From: Mortierella alpina
Taxonomy: Eukaryota > Mortierellomycota > Mortierellomycetes > Mortierellales > Mortierellaceae
DNA: 64,000 nucleotides
Direction: 5' to 3'
Assembly: GCA_029449245.1 (NCBI GenBank)
Contig: JANATF010000004.1
Location: 2,046,001-2,110,000 of the forward strand
Positions within the stretch are counted from its first letter, which is position 1. Each line of letters begins with the position of its first letter. The notes under the pieces are model-generated. The model was given only the letters and a program-made list of their open reading frames with translations, had not been told where the DNA came from and searched no databases. Below, one piece after another: positions 16,798 through 24,894 of this stretch. Made by a program: the position numbers and the translations under genes.

Positions 16798-19700
16798 TCA
16801 TGTCCTCGTCTTCCGTGAGGCCTCGAAGTCGGCGAGAGCATCTTTGGCGTTTGTTAGGGATGACTTTGGCTCCCAAGTCGCACTTTCTAATGGGTAACCT
16901 TTCCAGAGGACGAGCCACTTCGGTTTTTTGTTGATGACAGCGTAGTCGAGTATGCGCTCTACCTCGAACTCCTCCTCGCCTTCAATGATATCCGGGGGTG
17001 GCGGTGGTGGCGATCGTTCGCCAAATTCCTTTGGTGATGGCGTGTGGGGTCGTAACAGGTCGGCGTTGAACACAGGGTGCTGCTTCATTGCCGGTGGTAG
17101 GTCCAGCTCGAAGGCGTTGTCGTTGACCTGAGCAATGATCTTGTAAGGGCCAATAAATTTAGGTTCCAACTTCTTGGAGGGGCGCTGCTTGTGAGCTGCA
17201 ACTGATATATGCTCGGTGCTGAGGAGGACCATGTCACCGACTGCGAAAGGCACTGGCCGTCGTTTCTGGTCAGCATAGTGCTTCTGGCGGTTCTGTGCAG
17301 CGATGATCGCGTCCTTGGCCTGAGAGAGGGCTGATGCTTGGGCTGTCAAGAACTCGGACACTGCGGGGACGTTGGTGGCTGGTGGCTTGAGAAGAGACGA
17401 CGGTACCAGGGGATGGTGGCCGTAGTTGAGGAAGAATGGGGAAAATCCAGTTGAGGGGTTGACAGAGTTATTGTATGCGAACTCCATCATTGGTAACCAG
17501 AGATCCCAGTCCTTCTGATGGTACGAGATATAGGCGCGGAGCATCTCCTCCAGGGTCCGATTTGCTCTCTCTGTCTGGCCATCCGACTGCGGATGAAAAG
17601 CAGTGGAAAAGTTGAGTTTGGTACCCATCAACTTTGTCAAGGCTGTCCAAAATTTACCGGTGAAGCGCGAGTCTCGGTCTGACACAATGGCCCGGGGCAT
17701 GCCGTGCAAGCGGAAGATCTGGTCGAAGAAAAGTCGCGCGACATCCGTGGCCGAGTCCGTGGTGTGGCTGGCACAAAAGTGCACTTGTTTCGAGAGCTTG
17801 TCGACAAACACAGTGATTGCATCGAAGTTGCGGGCCGTCTTGGGGAGCTGAACGATAAAATCCATCGAGACAGTGTCCCATCGCTGGCTAGGGATTGCCA
17901 GAGGGGTGAAAAGACCTGCCGGGTGTCGCGTGGAGGGTTTGTTGCGTTGGCATTGCTCACACGATGCGATATAGGCCTTGGTATCCCGTGCCATCCGGGG
18001 CCAGAAGAATGTGCGGCGCAGGTTGTCGTATGTTTTCTCAAATCCGAGGTGGCCGGCCAGTGGAGAATCATGCGCATCGTGTAAGATTGTAGAGCGCAAA
18101 TCAGTATCTTTGGGGATACATAATCGCTGCTGCCCATCGACATTGATCCACAGCAAGTCATCTGCGACGAAATAGCGATCGGAATGACTTGCCTGCTGTT
18201 GACGGCAATTTTCGTGGAGCGGGCCTAGGATGGGGTCCTTTGGGTAGCCTTCCACCAGGCATTGCCGTACGCCTGGGTCGAGATTGATGTCGAGTGAGTG
18301 TATTTGGCACGGCTCCGGGACTGGTTCCTTGTGGTCGGGGCGGCGAGAGAGCGCATCGGGGACAATGTTATCCTTGCCGGGCTTGTACTTGAAAGTGAAA
18401 TCGTACTCTTGGAGCAGTTCCATCCATCTTGCTTGACGCCGTGTGAGATTAGGCTGTGTTGGAAAATGCTGCAGGGTCGCGTGATCGGTATAAACAATGA
18501 AGTGCGAGCCGTCCAGATAGTATCTCCAAGTCCTTAAGGCATGTACGACGGCCAGGAGCTCCTGCTCGTGTGTTGGGTAATTCCGCTCTGCTTGGCTCAA
18601 CTTTCTCGAAGTGAAGGCAACCGGTCGGGACACACCATTATGGTCGGTCTGGAACAGGACAGCGCCAATGGCAAATCCGGAGGCGTCTGTTTCGACACCG
18701 GTGGTGAGGGCTGGATCGAAGATGCGGAGTACGGGTGCCGAGGTCACGGCTTTCTTAAGATCCTCGAAAGCCTTTTGCTGCGGTGTGTCCCATGTGAACG
18801 GTGTTGTTGAGCCTAGCAGAGCAGTCAGAGGAAGAGCTATATCAGCGTAGTGATCGACGTATTGGTGGTAAAATTGTGTTAACCCGAGAAATTGCATGAC
18901 CTCGTGTCGGCTCGTAGGGGCTGGCCATTCTCGGATGGCTTTGACGAGTCCTGCATTGGTCTTGAGTCCGTCCTTGGAGATAACGTGGCCGAGGAACTCT
19001 GTCTCTTCTTGCATAAACGAGCATTTAGAAAGTTTAGCGAAGAGGCCCGCTTTGCGTAGAAGGGATAGTACCGCGCGTAGGTCCTTGAGGTGTTGTTCAT
19101 CATCGTCGGAGTAAATTAAAATATCGTCCAAATAGATCACCACGCATCTGTCCAGTACTGGTTCCAAAGCCTGCCTCATCATGGCCGAGAATGCCGCAGG
19201 GGCATTAGTCAGGCCGAATGGGACGACATTGAATTCGTAGTGACCGTATCGCGTCCGAAATGCTGTTTTGTGTCGATCTTCAGGGTGGATGGCCATCTGA
19301 TGATATCCCGAGATTAAATCCAAACGCGAAAAGCAGCGTGCTGTCCTGAATCGGTCGATCAGCTCGTCAATCCTTGGTAGCGGGTGTCGGTTCTTCTTCG
19401 TGATTTTGTTGAGACCTCTGTAATCGACGCACATCCGGAGGCTGCCGTCCTTCTTTTTCACAAATAGTACTGGCGCACCGTAAGGCGACGTGCTTGGAGA
19501 TATGAATCCTTTGCGTAGGAGTGTCTGTAGCTGTTTCCGAAGTTCGTCGAGTTCCGCAATGGAGAGGCGTATAACCGGGCGCACAGGTGGGTCAGCTGAG
19601 GAGTCCGTTTCGATGCGCATGCTCATGCCTCGATCCGGTGGTGGGCCGTCTGGTAGTTCGGGTGGGAAGACGTCGGGGAACTCGACTTTGACAAGTTGGC

Positions 19701-20676
19701 GCACTTCCTCGGTCATGTCTGGCTCCTCTGTCTTCGGAGGAGGGGCGGGCAGTTTGACCTGAGCTAAGAACACCGAAGCATCAGGGTCGGAGGCGATAGA
19801 GACGAAGTGCAATGCCGAGACGTTGATGCTGTTGGTACTGACTGATGAGGCAAACCCGGTGCAGGACCAGAAGACAGGTGCACCACTGTGCTCAAAGTGT
19901 AGGTCGTTTGTCCGCCAGTTGATGTTCGGGTTCACCTGAGTCAGCCACGGCTTTCCCAGGATTAGGTCGTACTTGGGCATGGGGTACACAATGGCGTTCA
20001 GCGAGTCCTTGTAGGCGTCCCGTTCCAGTGTGATGGCGGCTACGTTATGGGCCAAAGAGGCTGAACCGTTAGGCAATACAACCGGAATGGGCACGCTCTC
20101 CTGCAAAGCAATGGCATTCGCCGAGCAAAACTTGGAGCTGATTACATTCCCTTCGGCACCGCCGTCAATGAGGATCTTGGCTGGGCGGCCATTGACAGCA
20201 CCGATGAAAGTGAGCAAGCGGCGCGAGTTCTGGAAGGCGGTGGCGTAGGAGCATAGTCGAACAGTGCGTTGGCGACGGCGACGGGCGCGTTTGAGGGCAG
20301 AGGAGGTGAGGGGCGTGGGGTCCGAGGGTGTCAATGGGGGGTCGAGGGTGGGGGCAGGGTCATGGTGGGTGGTGGATGTGCATGCGGGGAGGGGATGGGG
20401 AAGTTGTGTGGAATGAGGTTGGTTGAATGAGGAGTCGGATGGAGTTGTTGGTGATGATGTCAGAGGGGGAGTGACGAATGGGGTTGGGGATGATGATGTC
20501 AGAGGAGTGGTGGGGTCATGTGCAGCGAGCGAGGCGATGGAGGATGGAGTAGAGACAACTTTATTTTGTTGAGGAACTACAGGTGTCTCGCGTGGGGATC
20601 CTCGCGCACTGTCCAGGCAACGTGGGCAGGGTGGTGCCTGGGCGAGTCTGGCCTGGATCAAGCCTCGCCCTGGTCG
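16798..20676 (-). CDS. pol: Element E Pol polyprotein (protease-RT-RNase H-integrase-chromodomain)
   Basis: 1293 codons from the slip site to the stop; the frame is open further upstream, to a Met codon at 20739 inside gag. A Pro/Ser/Thr-rich linker (near 30-140, counted from 20739) precedes the retropepsin motif ILIDGGAEGNVI near 188. The reverse transcriptase has FVKKKDGSLRMCVDYRGLN and YLDD near 541. RNase H has VETDASGFAIGAV, HEQELLAVVHAL and YTDHATLQHF. Integrase has the HHCC finger (HDSPLAGHLG to CEQCQRNKP) and D,D,E (SMDFIVQ, VSDRDSRF, QTERANR). A C-terminal chromodomain (EEFEVERILDYAV to WEPKSSL) follows. All catalytic residues are present. Pol is in the -1 frame of gag. Confidence 0.95.
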   Translation of the reverse strand, partial: RPGRGLIQARLAQAPPCPRCLDSARGSPRETPVVPQQNKVVSTPSSIASLAAHDPTTPLTSSSPTPFVTPPLTSSPTTPSDSSFNQPHSTQLPHPLPACTSTTHHDPAPTLDPPLTPSDPTPLTSSALKRARRRRQRTVRLCSYATAFQNSRRLLTFIGAVNGRPAKILIDGGAEGNVISSKFCSANAIALQESVPIPVVLPNGSASLAHNVAAITLERDAYKDSLNAIVYPMPKYDLILGKPWLTQVNPNINWRTNDLHFEHSGAPVFWSCTGFASSVSTNSINVSALHFVSIASDPDASVFLAQVKLPAPPPKTEEPDMTEEVRQLVKVEFPDVFPPELPDGPPPDRGMSMRIETDSSADPPVRPVIRLSIAELDELRKQLQTLLRKGFISPSTSPYGAPVLFVKKKDGSLRMCVDYRGLNKITKKNRHPLPRIDELIDRFRTARCFSRLDLISGYHQMAIHPEDRHKTAFRTRYGHYEFNVVPFGLTNAPAAFSAMMRQALEPVLDRCVVIYLDDILIYSDDDEQHLKDLRAVLSLLRKAGLFAKLSKCSFMQEETEFLGHVISKDGLKTNAGLVKAIREWPAPTSRHEVMQFLGLTQFYHQYVDHYADIALPLTALLGSTTPFTWDTPQQKAFEDLKKAVTSAPVLRIFDPALTTGVETDASGFAIGAVLFQTDHNGVSRPVAFTSRKLSQAERNYPTHEQELLAVVHALRTWRYYLDGSHFIVYTDHATLQHFPTQPNLTRRQARWMELLQEYDFTFKYKPGKDNIVPDALSRRPDHKEPVPEPCQIHSLDINLDPGVRQCLVEGYPKDPILGPLHENCRQQQASHSDRYFVADDLLWINVDGQQRLCIPKDTDLRSTILHDAHDSPLAGHLGFEKTYDNLRRTFFWPRMARDTKAYIASCEQCQRNKPSTRHPAGLFTPLAIPSQRWDTVSMDFIVQLPKTARNFDAITVFVDKLSKQVHFCASHTTDSATDVARLFFDQIFRLHGMPRAIVSDRDSRFTGKFWTALTKLMGTKLNFSTAFHPQSDGQTERANRTLEEMLRAYISYHQKDWDLWLPMMEFAYNNSVNPSTGFSPFFLNYGHHPLVPSSLLKPPATNVPAVSEFLTAQASALSQAKDAIIAAQNRQKHYADQKRRPVPFAVGDMVLLSTEHISVAAHKQRPSKKLEPKFIGPYKIIAQVNDNAFELDLPPAMKQHPVFNADLLRPHTPSPKEFGERSPPPPPPDIIEGEEEFEVERILDYAVINKKPKWLVLWKGYPLESATWEPKSSLTNAKDALADFEASRKTRT

Positions 20677-20682
20677 TTTCCC
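20640..20682 (-). promoter_or_regulatory. Predicted -1 ribosomal frameshift signal, element E gag-pol
   Basis: Classic heptamer G GGA AAC in the gag frame (20676-20682), 5-nt spacer GACCA, then a perfect 7-bp stem GGGCGAG (20664-20670) with CTCGCCC (20640-20646) and a 17-nt loop that holds the gag stop TGA (20658-20660). After a -1 slip the frame reads RPGRGLIQ and enters Pol. GGGAAAC is an established slippery heptamer of several RNA viruses and retroviruses. Confidence 0.85.
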
Positions 20683-21620
20683 GAGTCGGGCTCGGCCTGA
20701 GTCTCGATGGCGTGTAGGTTCAGGCCAGAGTCGCGGCACCTGTCGGCCATGTGGCCCACCTTGCGGCAGCGGAAGCAGGCGCCAATGCGGCGGAGGTGCT
20801 CGCGGTCGGCGGGGGTCAGTTTCGGTAAAGGCTTACGGGGAGAATACGAGGTCTTGTTTCGCTTGAAAGTGTTGGCCATGCTGGCGAGGAAGGCACTCAG
20901 GTGGTCCACATCCATGGGCTCGCCTGGTGGCAAGTCCGGTTGGTCCTTGTTACTGAGGTTTGGGGTATGGGTTGGCATGAAGTCAGTCTTGGTTTTGTGA
21001 CGTACGCTGACGAAGACAGCGTTGATGCGTTCTGCCACACTGATGGCCTCCTGCCAGGTCGGGGGGTTGGCAAGTTGGACCTGGAGTTGCGTGTCAGTGA
21101 TCAGCCCTTGGATGAAATATTCTCGCAACATGGTGTCCGAGGGGTCGTCGAGTTGCAGGGCAAGATCTCGGAAACGGTTGATGTAGGCATCAATGCTTTT
21201 CAAGCCGGTTTGGCGCAGCTCACGCAGCTCTCTGATGATAGCCTGCTTATGATCGGAGGGTTTGAACTCCTTCGTGAACTCGGTCTTGAAAGTGTCCCAG
21301 TTGGCGGATGTCTCGAGACCCGAAAGTCGGAACCATGTGCGTGCTGTGCCTCGAAGATGGTCGACAGCCGCCTCGGTCCAGCCTGTGGGTGGCACGTTGC
21401 TGCGTTTGCAGTAGCATTCCATCGTCTCGAGCCAGTCGCGGGTTGCCAGCGCGTTCCTACCGCCAGTGAAGACTTGTGGGCGGGGTGCCTTGTAGGTGAC
21501 TTGCCTCTGCGAGGCATTGGTGTAGAGTGCTTGGAGTTGTTCTCGGGCGGTTCTCCTGTCGCTGTCGGTGGCGAGGTTGAGCCTCTGCAGCTGGTTCATA
21601 ACCTCATCGATGGTGGCCAT
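20658..21620 (-). CDS. gag: Element E Gag with CCHC zinc knuckle
   Basis: 320 residues from the ATG at 21620. The central retrotransposon Gag capsid domain includes RDWLETMECYCKRSNVPPTG, HLRGTARTWF, FKTEFTKEFKPSD and DAYINRFRDLALQL. The knuckle CFRCRKVGHMADRC has the usual CX2CX4HX4C spacing. It ends GNDQGEA*. The last codons overlap the frameshift stem. Intact and of ordinary length for the family. Confidence 0.94.
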   Translation of the reverse strand: MATIDEVMNQLQRLNLATDSDRRTAREQLQALYTNASQRQVTYKAPRPQVFTGGRNALATRDWLETMECYCKRSNVPPTGWTEAAVDHLRGTARTWFRLSGLETSANWDTFKTEFTKEFKPSDHKQAIIRELRELRQTGLKSIDAYINRFRDLALQLDDPSDTMLREYFIQGLITDTQLQVQLANPPTWQEAISVAERINAVFVSVRHKTKTDFMPTHTPNLSNKDQPDLPPGEPMDVDHLSAFLASMANTFKRNKTSYSPRKPLPKLTPADREHLRRIGACFRCRKVGHMADRCRDSGLNLHAIETQAEPDSGNDQGEA

Positions 21621-21631
21621 GGTCTTGGTGT

Positions 21632-21737
21632 CAGTGGTTCAATGGTTCAGAGGGGTCTGGGGTTCGGTGGTTCAGTGGTTCAGTGGTTCAGTGGGTCAGT
21701 GGGTCAATGGTTCGGGGGGGGGGGGGGGGGGGGGGGG
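21632..21737 (-). repeat. Element E leader: short tandem repeat and a run of 24 G
   Basis: Imperfect 10-mers of the type ggttcagtgg repeat across about 80 bp, followed by 24 consecutive G (21714-21737) on the + strand, C on the element strand. It lies in the 5' leader between primer site and gag. Run length in such homopolymers may not be exact. Confidence 0.85.
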
Positions 21738-21747
21738 TCGGTGGTTC

Positions 21748-21765
21748 GCTTCACCTTTGCTACCA
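21748..21765 (-). other. Primer-binding site, element E (initiator tRNA-Met type)
   Basis: One nucleotide after the 5' LTR the element strand reads TGGTAGCAAAGG. TGGTAGC matches the 3' end of fungal initiator tRNA-Met (GCTACCA), used by many LTR elements. Element H has the same TGGTAGCAAAG. Confidence 0.75.
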
Positions 21766-21766
21766 A

Positions 21767-21918
21767 TGCAACAATAGGTAAAGTGAAGAAGGGGATCGTT
21801 TATTGGTTATCGAGCCAGGGCTCGACGTGTGTCTCTATTTATGTGCCTAGGACTAGATCTAGAAACTTCTAGTACTGGGCGCAGCCAAGGTGACGCAAGG
21901 TCACTGCAATCCGTTGCA
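21767..21918 (-). repeat. Element E 5' LTR
   Basis: 152 bp and identical by eye to the 3' copy at 16625-16776. It is followed by the ctctt duplication and then the rest of the element D LTR. Confidence 0.94.
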
Positions 21919-21923
21919 CTCTT

Positions 21924-22290
21924 GCTGTGGCCGCGGTATATATGTGTGGGAGAGCTGTGGCAGAGTAACTAACCGCAATGGTTGTCAGTGAGGTGAGAAT
22001 GAGTGTGGGAACGATGTTCTTACAATTCAGTGTATATGATACGATTTTGGGGAAGGAAACAGACCTCGAACCAAAGTCCAAGGCTGGGGCTTCTTTTATG
22101 GGTTATAAATTTAGGGTGCTATACTGAAGCTATATAAAATTGATGTGTTCATAAGGTCTATACTGAATAGAGAGGGTAGCAGGATTTTGATATTATAGAG
22201 GGAGGGCAGATGAGAGAGCGATCCTGGCTTCGCAGTGGTCCTGTACTATTTCCCTGCTATTTTGGGCGGATCCCCAATCTCTTCGTCACA
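21924..22290 (-). repeat. Element D 5' LTR, U3 part
   Basis: Continues the LTR broken at 16624 and ends CTCTTCGTCACA. The block around 22097-22200 (gggttataaatttaggg, ctatataaaattgatg) matches the LTR of element C almost exactly, while both flanks are D type. The older D-type LTR at 57446 has a different block here. Confidence 0.9.
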
Positions 22291-22399
22291 CCGTTGCCGC
22301 CAACAAGGACACATGGCGAGCGAGTGTCGTGTCAATGCCATTGAACAAGCCCGCACCCCTCCCCCCGTGTCGGGAAACGCTCCCAGCGATCAAGATTAG
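22291..22399 (+). pseudogene. gag: Element K Gag, C-terminal end
   Basis: About 35 codons: the second half of a zinc knuckle (CRQQGHMASEC; the first cysteine pair is lost to the left), then VNAIEQARTPPPVSGNAPSDQD and TAG. The tail GNAPS(G/D)Q matches the gag end of G and H. Element D is inserted immediately before. Confidence 0.8.
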
Positions 22400-22417
22400 T
22401 CCAGAACTTGATCGCTG
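22372..22417 (+). promoter_or_regulatory. Predicted -1 ribosomal frameshift signal, element K gag-pol
   Basis: G GGA AAC (22372-22378) in the gag frame, spacer GCTCC, then a perfect 11-bp stem CAGCGATCAAG (22384-22394) with CTTGATCGCTG (22407-22417). The 12-nt loop holds the gag stop TAG (22397-22399). Pol continues in the -1 frame. Confidence 0.83.
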
Positions 22418-23003
22418 ACACTCCTTCCCTTTCTCCTCTGGACAAGGGGAGTGAGCAACCGCCAGAGTTAAGTTGTCACCCCACACACCGCAATAAAATT
22501 ACGGTTGCACAACACAACAAATCCCTCGTTGAAACTCGTCCTTCGCTCGCTCCCCCTCACGCCGTGCTCCATACCTCGAACACTGACCCTACCCCTGATT
22601 CCCTGACCCCGATTCCTCAACCTCGCTACGACCCTCGCTACGATCACCCCCTTCCCCCTAGGACGTCAGAGACAGTGACCCTGGTCCCACCTGTCTCTCT
22701 CGCATCGCTAGAATCCACCTACTCCAAAAGCAAACTGAAACGTATGCGCAAGCGTACGGTTCGTCTACAATCCTTCACACAGACTGTTGCCGAGCGCACT
22801 CTACTCACATTCATCGGCTCCATCAATGGTCACCCCGCTCGCATCCTCATCGACGGAGGGGCTGAAGGCAATGTCATTAGCTCCTCCTTCCAACAACGAC
22901 ACTCTCTCCCCCGCCAAACCTGCTCACCTGTCCCCATCATCCTCCCCGACGGCTCCTCTTCCATCACCCAACACACCGTTCCCATCCAACTTGCCCGCGA
23001 CGC
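22378..23003 (+). pseudogene. pol: Element K Pol, part 1 (linker and protease)
   Basis: The -1 frame after the slip site. A Pro/Thr-rich linker leads to the retropepsin region TLLTFIGSINGHPARILIDGGAEGNVIS and LPDGSSSITQHTVPIQLARDA, close to the matching part of G and H. It is cut by a solo D LTR at the TSD acgc. It resumes at 24017 as YTDNLQPL and, after F1, at 31050. No frame damage is seen apart from the insertions. Confidence 0.88.
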
Positions 23004-24012
23004 TGTGACGAAGAGATTGGGGATCCGCCCAAAATAGCAGGGAAATAGTACAGGACCACTGCGAAGCTAGGATCACTCTCTCGTCTACCCTCCCTCTATA
23101 ATATCAAAATCCTGCTACCCTCTCTATTCAGTATAGACCTTATGAACACATCAATTTTATATAGCTTCAGTATAGCACCCTAAATTTATAACCCATAAAA
23201 GAAGCCCCAGCCTTGGACTTTGGTTCGAGGTCTGTTTCCTTCCCCAAAATCGTATCATATACACTGAATTGTAAGAACATCGTTCCCACACTCATTCTCA
23301 CCTCACTGACAACCATTGCGGTTAGTTACTCTGCCACAGCTCTCCCACACATATATACCGCGGCCACAGCAAGAGCAGAGACGAGACAGGTGTGTCTTTC
23401 GACCTCCGTCCCCTACAGTTCTCATCGTCCCCTCTCGAACACAACTACAGTCCCGTTCCCTCCCCTGCCGTATCAAGCATCCGACACCACAGAGGCCCGC
23501 AGCTCCCCGGCCTCTTGTCAGGTACGATAATGGACCACTAGCGATGTGAGAGGAGGACCAAGAACAGCACCCCTCGGCGTATTATTGCAGCTTGTACGGG
23601 AGTCCCGACGGAGTCCCAAGGTCTATACAGGTCCCTAACCTGCGTGTGTCGACGTTACCTTAGATATTGATAGATAGATTCTCTCTTCTCTTCACCCCCA
23701 AGAGAGACACCCTGTGAGAACCACGAGTCCCCCAAGCGGCTCTCACAGTAAGTGAATTTCTGGTTGGCATACTGCTATCTGGCACTTTTTGTATTAGTCA
23801 CTTATCATATGAATATTCTACCCCAGCCCTTTTTCTTGACTGATAGCGACCACTGTTTGGTCTGCGCAGTTCCGATTGCCCCCAACGGAAATCAGATCAT
23901 ACGATCAAACGTAAGGGCATTTTCACATGTAGTTTTCTTATCATTGGCCAGACTAGTTTCATGTTGTTTACCAGATAGTCTATTTTTACGTATCTAGAGT
24001 ACCTTCACCACA
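23004..24012 (+). repeat. Solo LTR of family D (1009 bp) in element K pol
   Basis: Inverted relative to element D: TGTGACGAAGAG to CTTCACCACA. TSD acgc at 23000-23003 and 24013-24016. It gives the uninterrupted length of the D LTR. It carries the C-like U3 block (about 23095-23200) and the paired intron-like signals. Confidence 0.94.
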
Positions 24013-24041
24013 ACGCCTATACTGACAATTTGCAACCCCTC
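24013..24041 (+). pseudogene. pol: Element K Pol, 29-bp bridge between two insertions
   Basis: acgc (TSD) followed by codons for YTDNLQPL, matching NYADNLDPL of G and H. The last five bases, ccctc, are the left TSD of F1. This short piece proves that both flanks belong to one element. Confidence 0.85.
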
Positions 24042-24254
24042 TGTGATATTCTCTAGGGGTAAACTTACAATACTAAACTGGGGACTGAAGTCAACGAGAA
24101 CAAGAGAGGGTTTTATTGTGGACAGGGATCTGGAGGACTTATATAGCTCCTCCAGACACCGGTCACGGGAACTCTTAATAATCGTAGAAGTAAAAAGGGA
24201 CGTGCGACTCAGGTACATACGTGCCTGGGCCCCACACCAGCATAAAACACCACA
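24042..24254 (-). repeat. Element F1 3' LTR
   Basis: 213 bp, TGTGATATTCTC to AACACCACA on the + strand. The element strand shows GCTATATAAG as a TATA box and CAATAAAACC as a likely poly(A) signal. Confidence 0.94.
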
Positions 24255-24894
24255 GACTCCCCCCTCGAGATGAAATCCAGGGTTGCAGTGCTGTGATGTG
24301 GCAAGAAACGGTAGCAATTCGTTTCTAAAGTGCCAGGATAAAGGAAAAACCATACAAAGTGATGGGAAAAAAGAACCTTTTCCATATAGATAGAGGGATT
24401 AAAACCTCTGACAGTGGGTAAAGCAGAGTGTACATCTCTTGCTTGAACCACTTGGGAAGGAAAACCGATGAAGAACGGGAAAGCCTTCTCAGACCAGGAT
24501 CAAAAATTAACCTGAGTTAGTCTGATGAGAACATGTCTCATACTGCTGTACAGTGCGTCTGCAGACTGCGGCTGTCTAAAATGCCTAATATACGGTGGCT
24601 AGTGCTCAATGGCACGAGTTGACAAAAGACAACTCTTACTTGTCATGGAAAAACGCAATGCGGAAAAAAGACCAAAGACCAAGTGTGAATGAATGAGGAA
24701 AGTAAGGTCCAAACCTTAATCCAAAAAACCTCATGGTGAACAACGCGCGCGTGAGAATGTGGTATACATGGGAATAAGCCCCACACTCCCCCGCAAAATG
24801 ATTTTTTACGCGGTTCAAAAATAGAATTACAAAAATTGTAATGTACATGCCTCTTCTCTTCTCCATTCCCTCTCCTGCACAAACCTGAAAACGA
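24255..24894 (-). other. Element F1 3' untranslated region
   Basis: 640 bp between the pol stop and the 3' LTR. It ends on the element strand with CGAGGGGGGAGTC (24255-24267), the polypurine tract. Otherwise I see no gene; ORFs here are short. The same segment is kept in F2 and F3, so it may be functional leader or packaging sequence (inference). Confidence 0.8.

Larger units (their letters stand above)
16625..21918 (-). mobile_element. Element E: complete chromodomain Ty3/gypsy retrotransposon with 152-bp LTRs
   Basis: The LTRs 16625-16776 and 21767-21918 are identical as far as I can read. A perfect 5-bp TSD, ctctt, lies at 16620-16624 and 21919-21923. Primer site, gag, frameshift signal, pol and polypurine tract are all present and open, so this is probably a very recent, potentially active insertion into the LTR of element D. 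Confidence 0.96.
3672..22290 (-). mobile_element. Element D: Ty3/gypsy retrotransposon broken by four insertions
   Basis: Minus-strand element read from its 5' LTR (22290 down to 15982) through primer site and gag to the start of pol, where element A cuts it. Insertions inside it are E (in the LTR), C and a solo C-type LTR (both in gag) and A (in pol). Each junction rejoins in frame when the insert and one TSD copy are removed. The outer right flank begins ccgt (22291-22294), inside the gag of element K. The 3' half of pol and the 3' LTR are left of the window. Confidence 0.88.

Noticed and set aside
21714-21737. The 24-G run as a functional G-quadruplex
   Set aside because: Possible in principle, but it is an uninterrupted homopolymer in a leader and its length may not be reliable. 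No second copy of E is available for comparison.
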